Shown piece by piece: positions 50,887 through 60,261 of a DNA stretch of 64,000 nt (its first letter is position 1; every line of letters begins with the position of its first letter). Under the pieces are notes generated by a model. That model ran no database searches. It saw only the letters and a list, made by a program, of their open reading frames with translations, and was not told where the DNA came from. The translations under genes were made by a program, and so were the position numbers. Origin of the DNA: Planctomycetota bacterium (lineage in GTDB: Bacteria > Planctomycetota > UBA1135 > GCA-002686595). Location of the stretch: the NCBI GenBank assembly GCA_012960475.1, contig DUBE01000058.1, positions 1-64,000 of the forward strand, read 5' to 3'.

Positions 50887-52139
50887 TGGCGCAGCAACCG
50901 GTCTTGGAAACTCAACGCCTGGGCAAGGCCTGGCGTACCTATCCCTCGGGTTGGGCGCGGGCCAAGGAGGTGCTCTCTCTGGGCAGCATTCAGGCTCATG
51001 TTCCCTTTTGGGCCTTGCGCAACGTCGATGTGACTGTGCCCCCGGGCGGAGCCCTTGGGGTGGTGGGTGCCAATGGTGCGGGCAAGAGCACGCTGCTCAA
51101 GTTGTTCGCCGGCGCAACGCCGCCTACAGAGGGAGCCTTGCGGGTCAAGGGGCGCGTGGCCGCCATGCTGGAACTGGGAGCGGGCTTTCACCCGGACCTC
51201 TCCGGGCGTGAGAACGCCTTGACCACCGGCGTCTTGTTGGGTTGTGGCCGTAGGGAGATGCGGCGCCTGACCGAAGAGATCCTGGAGTTCGCTGGAGTAC
51301 GGGCGGCGGCGGACACTCCACTGCGTACCTGGTCTTCTGGCATGGCCATGCGCCTCGGCTTCGCCACTGCTCTGGCGGTCAAGCCCGAACTGATGATCCT
51401 GGACGAGGTTCTGGCGGTGGGGGACCTGGACTTCCAAAAGCGTTGCGTGGATGCAGTCTCTGCCTTCCGCGAAGGCGGCGGTAGCCTGGTCCTGGTCAGC
51501 CACAGTCTCTACGACGTTCGCCAGATCTGTGATCAGGCCCTTTGGTTGCAAGGAGGGGAGTGCATGGCTCAAGGGGATCCTGCGCGGGTCACCGGGTTGT
51601 ACTCCGCCTGGTATGGGGATCGCGCTGGGCAGGGGTCTGCGGATCGAGATGCTGCCACGAACCCTGGTCCTGATCGTCCGTGCATCACCCGGGTTGAGGT
51701 GCTTGGCACCCAGCGCGATGGATCCTTGGATACCCTGGAGAGCGGTCAAGACCTCGCTATTGCCATATATTGGGAGAATCCGGGCGACGAGCCCCTGCAA
51801 CTGGGCGTGACCTTCACTCGCCAAGATCGCACCTTGGTGACGGCCACCGGTACGCAGCTCGACGGGCTTCTGGTCACTGGCTCAAGCGGCGTGGCGCGCC
51901 TCGAATTGCCTTGCTTCCCCTTGCTTGCAGGTCGCTTCACCCCGGTGGCGCACCTGCTCGATTCCAAGGGCATCCACCGCCATCACGAACGACCCACAGC
52001 ACGTGATCTTCTTGTGACCGCCGGTACCCGAGAGCTCGGTTTGGTGAGGGTTCCTCATCGGTGGACTCTTGATGCAGGGGGACCCGCAGCGGCCCTGCCC
52101 GGAACAAGAACTCAAGACCCCGCGGAGGCTCAGGCGTGA
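50886..52139 (+). CDS. wzt: Polysaccharide ABC exporter ATPase with glycan-binding C-terminus (Wzt-like)
   Basis: 417 aa; the frame is open upstream, but the ATG at 50886 (TGATG overlap with wzm) begins the ATPase proper. Walker A GANGAGKS at 61-68, signature WSSGMAMRLGFATAL and Walker B LMILDEVLAVGD fit the O-antigen/teichoic exporter family. Residues about 260-400 form the Wzt C-terminal beta-sandwich (ITRVEVLG, VTFTRQDRTLVTATGTQLDG, RLELPCFPLLAGRFTPVAHL), which recognises the glycan end. So the exported polymer likely carries a terminal modification recognised before export. Confidence 0.92.
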   Translation: MAQQPVLETQRLGKAWRTYPSGWARAKEVLSLGSIQAHVPFWALRNVDVTVPPGGALGVVGANGAGKSTLLKLFAGATPPTEGALRVKGRVAAMLELGAGFHPDLSGRENALTTGVLLGCGRREMRRLTEEILEFAGVRAAADTPLRTWSSGMAMRLGFATALAVKPELMILDEVLAVGDLDFQKRCVDAVSAFREGGGSLVLVSHSLYDVRQICDQALWLQGGECMAQGDPARVTGLYSAWYGDRAGQGSADRDAATNPGPDRPCITRVEVLGTQRDGSLDTLESGQDLAIAIYWENPGDEPLQLGVTFTRQDRTLVTATGTQLDGLLVTGSSGVARLELPCFPLLAGRFTPVAHLLDSKGIHRHHERPTARDLLVTAGTRELGLVRVPHRWTLDAGGPAAALPGTRTQDPAEAQA

Positions 52140-53413
52140 AACTGACCGCGATCATCGTCAATTACGGCTCAGGTTCATTGGCTCGCACTTGCGCGCAATC
52201 GGTCAGGGAATCATGGGCTCGGGTGGGTGCGTCCGCGGATTTGGACCTGGTGGTGGTGGACCAGCCCGGACAGCAGGACCAGAGCGCTCACCTGGAGGCT
52301 ATTCAGCGAGAGGGCGCACGGATTGTGCATTCCCCCGTGAACGATGGTTACGCCGGAGGCATGGTCCGGGGCCTTGAGGGCACGGTGGGCTGTGACGAGG
52401 ACCTGCTGTTGGTCCTGAATCCTGATGTCCTTCTGGCTGAGGACTGCTTGCTGCAACTTGTGGCGCACTTGCACTTGAACCCACGGGCGGGCGTCGTGGC
52501 CCCACGCACCTGGCTGGACGAGGGCCGCACCTTTCTCTTGCCCACGCCACTGCTGCCCGGTGGCCGCACAGAGTTGAGCGATCTGGCCGCCGGCCGCTGG
52601 CCCTGGATTGCACGCCGGATGGCCGTTCGTCGGGCGCGCAAGGACTGGAGGAGCTGGCTGGCGGAACAACCTGTGGAGTGCGAGATGCTGCCGGGGTCCT
52701 GTCTGCTCATGCGTCGGTCGTTGCTGAAAGACCTGGGCGTACTTCTCGACCCCAGTTTTCCGCTGTACTACGAAGACGCGGACCTGTGCAGTCGCGTACA
52801 GGCCAGGGAGCTGAGCACGGTGCTCGTGCCCAAAGCCGAGGCGGTGCACTTTGGCGCCCGTTGTTCGGGTACTGGAGAGGCCTTCGAAGGCGATCCCCGT
52901 GCCCGCTGGCGCGAATCGCGTGACCTCTATCTCGCCCGCCACGCCAGTTGGCTGGGGCGCTGGCTTGTGCGAATTGCCGACCGTTGGTCCCGCACCTGGC
53001 AACCCAAGAAGGTGGGCCGTCCCGCCCACCAATTTCGAGACCTCGGCACCTGTCATACTGCTCCCCCCTTGGAACTGCCTTCCGGTGGTCCCTGGTTGGT
53101 GGAGATGTCCCTGGCGCCGACCTTTGGTTTTTGCGCTGGCGCGGTATTGCCGGGGGGCACCCAGTTTTTTCCCGAGCGCACATTCGATTGGCTATTTGAG
53201 GGCAAGGTCTATCTGCGCGTACTCGCGCCCCAGGACCTGCGTGTGTATCGCTGCTTCGCGTTCACCAAAGCAGGCGGTCCAATGGCCCAGCCGGATCCGC
53301 GTTACTTCAGCGGGCTTGGTGCAGTCAACGCCCAGCGGTCCAATACCCTTCGCGGCGCTGCTCGAGGTGGCGTCCACTGGTCGGACATCCGTGCCTGGAG
53401 GCAGAGCGCATGA
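52136..53413 (+). CDS. Family 2 glycosyltransferase with an additional C-terminal domain
   Basis: 425 aa, GTG start overlapping wzt. The GT-A fold of rhamnosyltransferase-like GT2 enzymes is seen: AIIVNYGSG, LVVVDQPG, NDGYAGGMVRGLE, the metal-site-like NPDV in LLLVLNPDVLL, and FPLYYEDADLCSRVQ for the acceptor-side motif. From about residue 300 the protein has about 125 further residues, rich in strands (GPWLVEMSLAPTFGFCAGAVL, KVYLRVLAPQDLRVYRCFAF), that are not part of GT2. The role of that domain is unknown. Confidence 0.85.
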   Translation: MKLTAIIVNYGSGSLARTCAQSVRESWARVGASADLDLVVVDQPGQQDQSAHLEAIQREGARIVHSPVNDGYAGGMVRGLEGTVGCDEDLLLVLNPDVLLAEDCLLQLVAHLHLNPRAGVVAPRTWLDEGRTFLLPTPLLPGGRTELSDLAAGRWPWIARRMAVRRARKDWRSWLAEQPVECEMLPGSCLLMRRSLLKDLGVLLDPSFPLYYEDADLCSRVQARELSTVLVPKAEAVHFGARCSGTGEAFEGDPRARWRESRDLYLARHASWLGRWLVRIADRWSRTWQPKKVGRPAHQFRDLGTCHTAPPLELPSGGPWLVEMSLAPTFGFCAGAVLPGGTQFFPERTFDWLFEGKVYLRVLAPQDLRVYRCFAFTKAGGPMAQPDPRYFSGLGAVNAQRSNTLRGAARGGVHWSDIRAWRQSA

Positions 53414-54108
53414 GTTGCTTCGATCTTCCTGCGGGCGCTCCGCTCTTCATCTTGCCCCATGCGGATGACGAGGTGCTGGGCTGCGGCGCCGCCATCCTGG
53501 CCCACGCCCAGCGTGGGGACCGCATCAGCTTGCTGACGGTCTTTGATGGTGCCCTGGGGAATACAGCGGGGCAATGGGATCAGGAACTGATCGCCCGCCG
53601 AGAAGCGGAGCTGACCAGCAGCCTGGAGGTCTTGGCGCCAAGGTCTGAAGTGGCCCGTTGGTCTTGGAGCTTGCCGGAGGGCCATGCCCCCTCCGAGCGC
53701 GATTTCCAATGGGCAGAACAGCGTCTTGTGCGCCTCATGGTGCAGGAGCCCATCAATGTGATCTACACCCCTTGGTCCGGGGACGCACACCCCGATCACA
53801 AGGTAGTGGCTGAACTGGCTCGACGAGCTTTGTCGAGCATGGGGCACGGAGCTCCGGCCTTGCGCACGTTTGAGGTCTGGAGCAGCATGCCCTCTGGAAT
53901 CGCCATGCCCATTGATTCCGACGCATGGGGCATCTTGCGCGCCGCCCTCGCCTGCCACAAGTCCCAATGGGACGAGGGGCGCTTGCTCGAACGATTCAGC
54001 GCTCGAAGCATGGCCCGAGCACCTGAAGGCTGCTTTCATGGTCAAGTCTATGGGTCCAGTTTGGACGCGGCGCGTGGAGCGAAACGCAAGGGAGGTCAGG
54101 CGGCATGA
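53410..54108 (+). CDS. PIG-L family deacetylase
   Basis: 232 aa. The zinc motif PHADDE (16-21) and downstream HPDH (127-130) are the PIG-L/LmbE hallmarks, together supplying the His-Asp-His metal site and the catalytic Asp. Family members remove N-acetyl groups from sugars such as GlcNAc. Coupled by ATGA overlaps to glycosyltransferases on both sides, it probably deacetylates an amino sugar of the polymer or its precursor. It is paralogous to the N-terminal half of the protein encoded at 55403-57034. Confidence 0.88.
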   Translation: MSCFDLPAGAPLFILPHADDEVLGCGAAILAHAQRGDRISLLTVFDGALGNTAGQWDQELIARREAELTSSLEVLAPRSEVARWSWSLPEGHAPSERDFQWAEQRLVRLMVQEPINVIYTPWSGDAHPDHKVVAELARRALSSMGHGAPALRTFEVWSSMPSGIAMPIDSDAWGILRAALACHKSQWDEGRLLERFSARSMARAPEGCFHGQVYGSSLDAARGAKRKGGQAA

Positions 54109-55403
54109 AGATTGCGATCCTCTCCAGTCTCGCCTTGACGGATTCAGAGGGCGGCACCGAACGCGTGGCCCACATGCAGGCCCTGGGCCTGGCAGCCCTG
54201 GGTCATCAGGTGCGCTTGGTCACGGGGCGTCCAGCTGAGTTCGCCGGGCAGTCGGAGCAAGAGACCTCCAGCGACGGCTTTGAGCAAATCGCCTTGGCCG
54301 CCAGCCCCGAAGAGGCTTTCCAACCGGACGGACGACGTCCGCGTCTGCTTCAACGCATTGCGCGGGACCTGCGCTGCTTCGCGCCGGATGCGATCTTGGT
54401 GCAGAACACCTGGAATCTTGATCAAAAGACTACCAGCCGCTTGCAAGAGATCGCGCCGGTGGCCCTTTGCCTGCATGACTTTGCGGGCCTCTGTCCCCGA
54501 TCCTTTCGCACTCCGCCTGATTGCAGCATCACCTGCCCCTCGGCTTTGGACTTGGCCTGGGGTGACTTGCAACCCTGCGCCCGTTGCGTAGCGCCTTTGG
54601 CGCGCGGAATTTCGGAGGAGCGCCTCGGGGGTCTACTCAGCAATCGGCTAGAGGTCTTTCTGGCCGAAGTCGTCGCCGCTGCCCTGATCTTGACTCCAAG
54701 TCGAACCCATCTGGTGCGTCTGGGAGATCTGATTCCCCTCGGCCAGAAGGCGCACATCCTGCCCCCGGGTCTGTGCACGAGTTTTCCGGGTGAGGCTCCA
54801 TCCCCCCGGCCCTGGTCAGGCCGTGGGCCCCTGCGGATCCTGCACCATGGTCGTCGCAGCGTGGAAAAGGGAACTCTTGATTTAGTTCGGGCCTTGGCCA
54901 TGATGCCGCCCGGAACCGTGGAGTTGATCGCCTTGGGTGGAGCCGAAGAGGGCCTCGATCAGCGCTTGCGTGCTGCGGCGCCGGAGGTGTCCCTGACCCT
55001 GGGGGGTACCTACGATGCGGCGGCGCTTGAAGCCGCTGCGGCAAATGCTCACTTGGTGGCCCTCCCCTCACGCCTTCCGGAAAGCTACTCTTTGGCGGTG
55101 GACGAAGGACTTGCCCTTGGATTGAGCGTCTGGGCCTCCTCTGCGGATGCTGCCCAGGAGCGGCATGGCGCGGATGTGGTGCAGGTGTTGCCAGCTGCGG
55201 AGCCCGCGGCTTGGGCGGCGAGTTTGCAGCAGGTCCTGGACTCTCCCGAGCGCCTGAGGGCCATGGCCTCCGTGGTTCCCGAGTCATTGCCCACGGTTTT
55301 CGAGTACGCGCCACGTTTGGCGGACCTGCTTCATGAGATGGCGCAAGTGGAGCGGGGCCGGCGCGCAAATGCAGCAACGGCCCAGCGCAAGCGCGCATCC
55401 TGA
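54105..55403 (+). CDS. Family 4 glycosyltransferase
   Basis: 432 aa, GT-B fold. The N-terminal Rossmann part has ILSSLALTDSEGGTERVAHMQALGLAALGH. The C-terminal donor site carries RILHHGRRSVEKGTLDLVRAL and the E-x7-E motif in PESYSLAVDEGLALGL. Between them is a Cys-rich segment (HDFAGLCPRSF, then Cys residues ending CARC) that is also seen in the two other GT4 proteins here. The donor sugar is unknown. ATGA overlap upstream; the stop overlaps the next ATG by one base. Confidence 0.87.
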   Translation: MKIAILSSLALTDSEGGTERVAHMQALGLAALGHQVRLVTGRPAEFAGQSEQETSSDGFEQIALAASPEEAFQPDGRRPRLLQRIARDLRCFAPDAILVQNTWNLDQKTTSRLQEIAPVALCLHDFAGLCPRSFRTPPDCSITCPSALDLAWGDLQPCARCVAPLARGISEERLGGLLSNRLEVFLAEVVAAALILTPSRTHLVRLGDLIPLGQKAHILPPGLCTSFPGEAPSPRPWSGRGPLRILHHGRRSVEKGTLDLVRALAMMPPGTVELIALGGAEEGLDQRLRAAAPEVSLTLGGTYDAAALEAAAANAHLVALPSRLPESYSLAVDEGLALGLSVWASSADAAQERHGADVVQVLPAAEPAAWAASLQQVLDSPERLRAMASVVPESLPTVFEYAPRLADLLHEMAQVERGRRANAATAQRKRAS

Positions 55404-57034
55404 TGGACGGTTTCCCTCCCCTGCTGCCCCTGCGTCCGGTATCGAACTGCGCGCTTGTGGTGGCACCCCATGCGGACGATGAGGTCTTGGGTTGTGGCGG
55501 AGCTTTGGCTTTGCATGCCCAGCATGGGGACAAGACTCGCGTATTGGTGTTGACTGCGTTGGAAGGCAGCGCGCGCCTTGAGGAGAGTTGCAGGGCTGGG
55601 GCGCTGCTGGGGGTCGGCGACGTGCAGGGACTGGGGTTTGCAGACGGGGAAGTCAGCCGTACCCATGATCTCGTCAAGACTTTACGCCGTGCTTTTGAGG
55701 CGAGTGGGGCGGATCTTTTCTACCTGCCCGCGCCCACGGAAGCTCATCCTGATCACAGGGCCGCATCCCTGGCCTCGGCTGCTGCTGTGGCTGGGATTGA
55801 GGGGGCCCGGGTACTCTTCTACGGCATCAACCGTGCGCCCAATTCGAACCGCTTGCTGGATGTTTCATCGGTGGCGGACACAAAGGACGAGGCTCTTGGG
55901 TGTTTTGCCAGTCAGCAAGCGCGCCTTGGGGAATGGTCCCAGCACGTGGACCTGGCCGCCGGTGCAGAGGTGGATCTGGAAGGGGTCGAGCGAGTGGAGA
56001 GCTTTGTAGACATGCCCGCGGTGCAGGCAAGTCCGTTTTGTGTGCAAGTGGTGCGCTTGTTGCAGAGCCTGCCCGATGTGACCCTATCCGCAGCGCCTGA
56101 TTCAAATAGCTCAGGCCCTCGGGTCTCAGCCGTGATCAGCACCTGGAACAAGGCCGCCGATCTGGCCGACAACCTTTCCGGCCTACGAGCCCAAACCCGG
56201 CCCTTTGATGAGATCGTGGTGGTGGACAACGCCTCCAGTGACGATACCGCCAAGCGAATCCTGAGCGACTACCCTGAAGTACGCCTGATCGTCATGCCCC
56301 ACGACAAGTACGGAGCCTGCGAGACCTTCAACCTGGGATTTTCAAGCGCCAGCGGCGAGTTGATCGCCATCCTGGACGACGATGTTGTCTTGACTCCTGG
56401 CTGGCTCGAGGGTGCCCTGGGCCGCTTGAACCAAGAGCCTGAGAGCACCGCCGTGATCTCTACCAAGATCGTGGAGCCTGGCATGCCCGAGGCCTACAAG
56501 AACTCAGTCGCGATCAACACCGAACGCTACATGAGCACCTTTCGCGGTTGCGCCAGCCTGGCTCGCAAGGCCGACATCGCCGCCGCTGGTTACTACGACA
56601 CGCGCCTTTTCATCTACGGTAACGAGCGGGACTTGACCTGCAGGTTGCTCAACCTGGGCAAGCGAGTCTTGCAGTATCCCGGGGTCGAAGCCTTTCATCA
56701 GACTCCCTTTGGTCTGCAGATGGGCAAGCGCAGTTTGTTCTATCATGCGCGTAACGCTTGGTTGTCCATGCTCAAATACGCGCCCCTCAAAGATCTCTTG
56801 GCCATGCCTTGGCTGGTGTTGACCAAGGTCTTGCTGCGCGGCAAGTCCCAAGAAGACGAGGGCGCAGTGACCGACGCTGTGGGCACGATTGGCATCGGCC
56901 GCAGCCTGCGGGAAACCCCCGGCGCTTTTTGGGTGCTGGTGCGGGCGTCCTTCTCTGTTCTTTGGAATCTGCCCTATTGCCTGCGCCATCGAGTACCCGT
57001 GCGGCATTCTGATTTTGAGTTGCCCCTCAAATGA
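55403..57034 (+). CDS. Fused PIG-L deacetylase and family 2 glycosyltransferase
   Basis: 543 aa. Residues about 15-225 are a PIG-L domain with PHADDE at 22-27 and HPDH at 115-118. Residues about 238-435 are a GT2 domain: VSAVISTWNKAADLADNL, VVVDNASSDDT, the DDD metal motif in LIAILDDDVVL, then YGNERDLTCRLLNLG. The C-terminal 100 residues are hydrophobic in patches and likely membrane-associated. Both active sites look complete. The fusion suggests that sugar transfer and deacetylation act on the same residue or lipid-linked intermediate. The next GT2 overlaps by 4 nt. Confidence 0.88.
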   Translation: MDGFPPLLPLRPVSNCALVVAPHADDEVLGCGGALALHAQHGDKTRVLVLTALEGSARLEESCRAGALLGVGDVQGLGFADGEVSRTHDLVKTLRRAFEASGADLFYLPAPTEAHPDHRAASLASAAAVAGIEGARVLFYGINRAPNSNRLLDVSSVADTKDEALGCFASQQARLGEWSQHVDLAAGAEVDLEGVERVESFVDMPAVQASPFCVQVVRLLQSLPDVTLSAAPDSNSSGPRVSAVISTWNKAADLADNLSGLRAQTRPFDEIVVVDNASSDDTAKRILSDYPEVRLIVMPHDKYGACETFNLGFSSASGELIAILDDDVVLTPGWLEGALGRLNQEPESTAVISTKIVEPGMPEAYKNSVAINTERYMSTFRGCASLARKADIAAAGYYDTRLFIYGNERDLTCRLLNLGKRVLQYPGVEAFHQTPFGLQMGKRSLFYHARNAWLSMLKYAPLKDLLAMPWLVLTKVLLRGKSQEDEGAVTDAVGTIGIGRSLRETPGAFWVLVRASFSVLWNLPYCLRHRVPVRHSDFELPLK

Positions 57035-58113
57035 GCACGGACCACACGCAGGTTCCAGTGTCAGTGGTAGTGGTCAACTATCAGGGGGCAAGCTATCTCA
57101 AGCGCTGCCTCGACAGGGTCATTTCACAAGACCTCGTGCCCGATGAGATCTTGGTTGTGGACAACGCTTCCAGCGATGGTAGCGATCAGATCGCGGCCCT
57201 CTACGGGGGCCCTGTACGCTTGATCGAAGCGGGAGGGAATCTCGGCCCCGCAGGAGCGCGAAACTTGGGCCTGGAAGCTGCCCGTAACCGTTGGGTCCTG
57301 TGCTTGGACAACGACTGCTATCTGGAAACGGAGACCCTGGGCCAGCTGGTGCGCGCCGCCGCTACGGATCCCGCCGTTGTCTTGGTCCAGCCCCGCAGCC
57401 TTTTTGCTAGCGACCCCAGTCGGGTGCACTACGACGGGGGGACCCTGCATCATGCGGGTCTCTTCAGTCTGCGCAACTGGTACCGACCGCTCGAAGAGGC
57501 CCTGGCCGGCGACCATGGACCCCTGCAGCCCGTGGACGGGGCTGTGTCCCTGTGTTTGCTCGTGGATCGGGATCGGATTCAGGCACTGGGAGCCTTTGAC
57601 CCGGTCTATTTCATTCTCTTTGAGGACCTGGACCTGTCCTACCGTGTGCGATCTGCCGGTCTCAAGATCCTGAGCGTTCCCGGAGCCTGTGTGCTCCATG
57701 ACGAGGGCACATCCGGGGTCAGCTTTCGTTCCGGTGCACGTTATCCGGCCCAGAGGTTTTTTCTGCACGCTCGCAATCGCCCACTCTATCTGCTCAAGAA
57801 CTACTCCCTGCGTGCCTTGCTCTTGACCCTCCCGAGTCAGGCGATCTACGAGCTCGCTTACCTAGCCCTGGCTCTGCGTCATCGTGGTTTCTTGTCCTGG
57901 CTACGCGGCAAAGCGGCGGCTGTGGCGCTTGTGCCCCAAACCCTCTCGAAGCGCGCAGTCGTGCAGGCCGCGCGGGTGGTGGGGGATGGCAAGCTCTTGG
58001 TGGCGGGGCCTTTGACCTTGACCCCGGATGCGGGGGGCAAGCGCGGGACAGCGAGATGGCTCTCTTGGGCCTTGGGCGGGCTGTTCAGCCTGGTGCGTCC
58101 TCTGCTCGGATAG
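57031..58113 (+). CDS. Family 2 glycosyltransferase (rhamnosyltransferase-like)
   Basis: 360 aa. GT2 core: VSVVVVNYQGASYLKRCLD, VVDNASSDGSD, GGNLGPAGARNLGLEAAR and the DND metal site in WVLCLDNDCYL. An acceptor-side FEDLDLSYRVRSAG segment follows. The last about 100 residues contain amphipathic/hydrophobic helices (LRALLLTLPSQAIYELAYLALAL) suggesting membrane attachment. It is the last of the tightly overlapping block; a 79-bp gap with a hairpin follows. Confidence 0.88.
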   Translation: MSTDHTQVPVSVVVVNYQGASYLKRCLDRVISQDLVPDEILVVDNASSDGSDQIAALYGGPVRLIEAGGNLGPAGARNLGLEAARNRWVLCLDNDCYLETETLGQLVRAAATDPAVVLVQPRSLFASDPSRVHYDGGTLHHAGLFSLRNWYRPLEEALAGDHGPLQPVDGAVSLCLLVDRDRIQALGAFDPVYFILFEDLDLSYRVRSAGLKILSVPGACVLHDEGTSGVSFRSGARYPAQRFFLHARNRPLYLLKNYSLRALLLTLPSQAIYELAYLALALRHRGFLSWLRGKAAAVALVPQTLSKRAVVQAARVVGDGKLLVAGPLTLTPDAGGKRGTARWLSWALGGLFSLVRPLLG

Positions 58114-58118
58114 GCGCC

Positions 58119-58135
58119 TGGGGCAGCCTGCCCCA
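58119..58135 (+). other. Intercistronic hairpin
   Basis: TGGGGCA (58119-58125) and TGCCCCA (58129-58135) form a perfect 7-bp stem with a 3-nt loop, 5 nt after the GT2 stop. No U-tract follows, so it may protect the 3' end or partially attenuate transcription within the polysaccharide cluster. Confidence 0.4.
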
Positions 58136-58192
58136 AGAAAGACAGACCAGTTCCCCATGGGCGGCGTACCCATGCGCTATCTTCCCGGGACC

Positions 58193-58786
58193 ATGAAGAA
58201 AGCCCTCACCTTTTTCATCGCCTTCATCCTGATCTTGGTCGTTGTTTTTTTCAGCGGCGGTCTGTTCTTGTCCAAGACCGCGCGGGTCGAGCGTTCACGC
58301 ATCATTGCCGCGCCGCCCTTCATTTTGCAGGCGACGCTTGAGGACCTCTCCACCTGGCCCGAGTGGTCGGCCTGGTCGAACGAGCGCGACCCAGAAGCTA
58401 AGTGGACTTTTGAGGGCGACCCTGGCCTGGGCATGAAGTGGTCATGGGACAGCGAGGGCCCCCTCAAGCAGGGTTCTCTCACCGTGCTGGCTTCTTCCGA
58501 GGACGAGCTGCGCTTCCAGTTGGTGTTCATCGACGGAGAGCAGAGCATGGAAGCCAAGGATTCAATCCGCCTCGTGCCCACCCCGGAGGGCACCAAGGTG
58601 ACTTGGTCATTGGACCTTGAGTTCGATGAATTGATGCCTCGCTGGATGGTAGCCATCGGTGCCTTCGATGCCATGCTCGGCGGGGACTATGAGATTGGGC
58701 TTGAAGGTCTGGCCAAGCGTCTCGAAACAGCGGCTGAGAGCTCATCTGGCACGGACCAAGAGCAAGAACCTGCTGCAGGGGGCTGA
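58193..58786 (+). CDS. Membrane-anchored SRPBCC (polyketide cyclase-like) protein
   Basis: 197 aa from the ATG at 58193, which begins MKKALTFFIAFILILVVVFF, a single N-terminal membrane helix; an ATG at 58172 is also in frame. The exposed domain has the SRPBCC pattern: VERSRIIAAPPFILQATLEDLSTWPEWSAW, GLGMKWSWDSEG, then a C-terminal long helix (MVAIGAFDAMLGGDYEIGLEGLAKRLE). Such folds bind hydrophobic ligands. Its place within the glycan cluster may be incidental. Confidence 0.78.
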   Translation: MKKALTFFIAFILILVVVFFSGGLFLSKTARVERSRIIAAPPFILQATLEDLSTWPEWSAWSNERDPEAKWTFEGDPGLGMKWSWDSEGPLKQGSLTVLASSEDELRFQLVFIDGEQSMEAKDSIRLVPTPEGTKVTWSLDLEFDELMPRWMVAIGAFDAMLGGDYEIGLEGLAKRLETAAESSSGTDQEQEPAAGG

Positions 58787-58805
58787 TCGGGACGCCCGGG
58801 GATCC

Positions 58806-58811
58806 TAGACT
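58806..58811 (+). promoter_or_regulatory. -10-like box TAGACT before the second GT4 gene
   Basis: TAGACT ends 10 nt before the ATG at 58822; no Shine-Dalgarno site is present. Confidence 0.35.
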
Positions 58812-58821
58812 TTGGACTCCC

Positions 58822-60261
58822 ATGCGGATTCTGATTGTCACGCACCGCTATCCCCCGTGTTACTCGGCGGGGACCGAGCGCTATAGCGAGGCCTTGGCTA
58901 AGGGGTTGGTTGCCCGGGGCCATGAGGTTCATGTCTGCTGTGCGGAAAAGGATGTGAGCCAGAGGGATTATTCTTTGGTGCGGCGAGTGCACCGCGGTGT
59001 GGAGGTGCATGAGATTATCAACAACCTCTTCTACCATTCCTTCAACGAGACCTACCAGAACTCCTCGGTGGAAGCGGTTTTTGCTTCGGTGCTGGAGGTT
59101 GTGCAACCGGATGTCGTGCATGTGCAGCACTTGATGTACTTGTCAGTGGGTTGTCTTGAGCAGGCGGCCGACAGCGGCGCGCGGGTGGTGATGACCCTGC
59201 ATGACTTTGGCCTTGAGTGCGCGCGCATGGGGCAGTTGCTGCATGTGGACGGAGGGCTGTGCGAGACGGTGGAGTTTGATCGCTGTGGGTCGTGCCTCGC
59301 CCAGACCCCTTGGAATCAGTCTAAGGGAGCGCGCATGGTGGGGCATATACTGGGAGCGGTACGCCGGGTGACGGGACTCGATTTGGCTCCGAGGGTGACG
59401 CGGCTTGCGCGTAAGTCCGGGGCTGTGGGGGCAGGCACCGTTGCATCGGGCGATGCGGACGCTTCAAAAATCACCGATGCGGAGAGCCATGCTGCCTGGG
59501 CACGCGAGGCGGAAGCACGCTCGTCTGTCCTGGTGCAAGCGGTGCAGCGCCATGCCCGACATGTGTTTGCTCCCAGTCGATTCTTGGCGGAGCGTTGCCT
59601 GGCTCTCGGGTTGGATCCTGGGCGTGTGGAGTTTCTTCCCACTGGTGTGCAACGGGTCGAGGCAGCCGACGTGTCGAAGGCCTCTCACCCGCAAGAACGC
59701 ACGGGCCCTTTGGCGGTCCTGTTCCTTGGTACTTTGGTTCCTGCCAAGGGTGCTCATGTCTTGCTTGAAGCCTATGGCCGCTTGAACACAGAGCAACGAG
59801 CGGGCATCGACCTACGTATCTTCGGCCCTGAAGGGTCCGACGAGAGCTACCACAAGAGCCTTGTGCAAAAGGCGCAGCAATTGGGCTTGCAGGTTGGCAA
59901 GGTCCTCGCCCCGCACAAGGTCCAAGCGGCTTTGGCCGGTGCGGATCTGCTCGTTGTCCCTAGCATCTGGCTCGAAAATCGCCCTCTGGTGATCCTCGAA
60001 GCCCTCTCGATGGGTGTGCCCTGTCTGGTTTCCGGTTCCGGGGGCATGGCCGAACTGGTGCAGCCGGGACGCGATGGCTGGTGGTTTGATCTGGGAGATG
60101 CGGATGATCTGGCCCGGGTCCTGGGCGAGCGTAGCGTGGATCCTGAAGGGACGCGCAGCTTGCGACCTCTGGCTCCTGACCTGCCCAGTTTTGATGCAAC
60201 CGTGCAACGGATCGAGGAGGTCTATTTTCAATTGCTGTCAAGCGAGGAGGACTCCTCGTGA
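58822..60261 (+). CDS. Family 4 glycosyltransferase
   Basis: 479 aa, GT-B fold. N-terminus MRILIVTHRYPPCYSAGTERYSEALAKGL; donor half with VLFLGTLVPAKGAHVLLEAY and the E-x7-E motif in ENRPLVILEALSMGVPC. It carries the Cys-rich insertion (HDFGLECARMG, later CETVEFDRCGSC). An additional segment of about 60 residues (about 180-240) follows it, with an Ala/Arg-rich helix (AHAAWAREAEARSSVL-like). The next GT4 overlaps by 4 nt (GTGA). Confidence 0.87.
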   Translation: MRILIVTHRYPPCYSAGTERYSEALAKGLVARGHEVHVCCAEKDVSQRDYSLVRRVHRGVEVHEIINNLFYHSFNETYQNSSVEAVFASVLEVVQPDVVHVQHLMYLSVGCLEQAADSGARVVMTLHDFGLECARMGQLLHVDGGLCETVEFDRCGSCLAQTPWNQSKGARMVGHILGAVRRVTGLDLAPRVTRLARKSGAVGAGTVASGDADASKITDAESHAAWAREAEARSSVLVQAVQRHARHVFAPSRFLAERCLALGLDPGRVEFLPTGVQRVEAADVSKASHPQERTGPLAVLFLGTLVPAKGAHVLLEAYGRLNTEQRAGIDLRIFGPEGSDESYHKSLVQKAQQLGLQVGKVLAPHKVQAALAGADLLVVPSIWLENRPLVILEALSMGVPCLVSGSGGMAELVQPGRDGWWFDLGDADDLARVLGERSVDPEGTRSLRPLAPDLPSFDATVQRIEEVYFQLLSSEEDSS

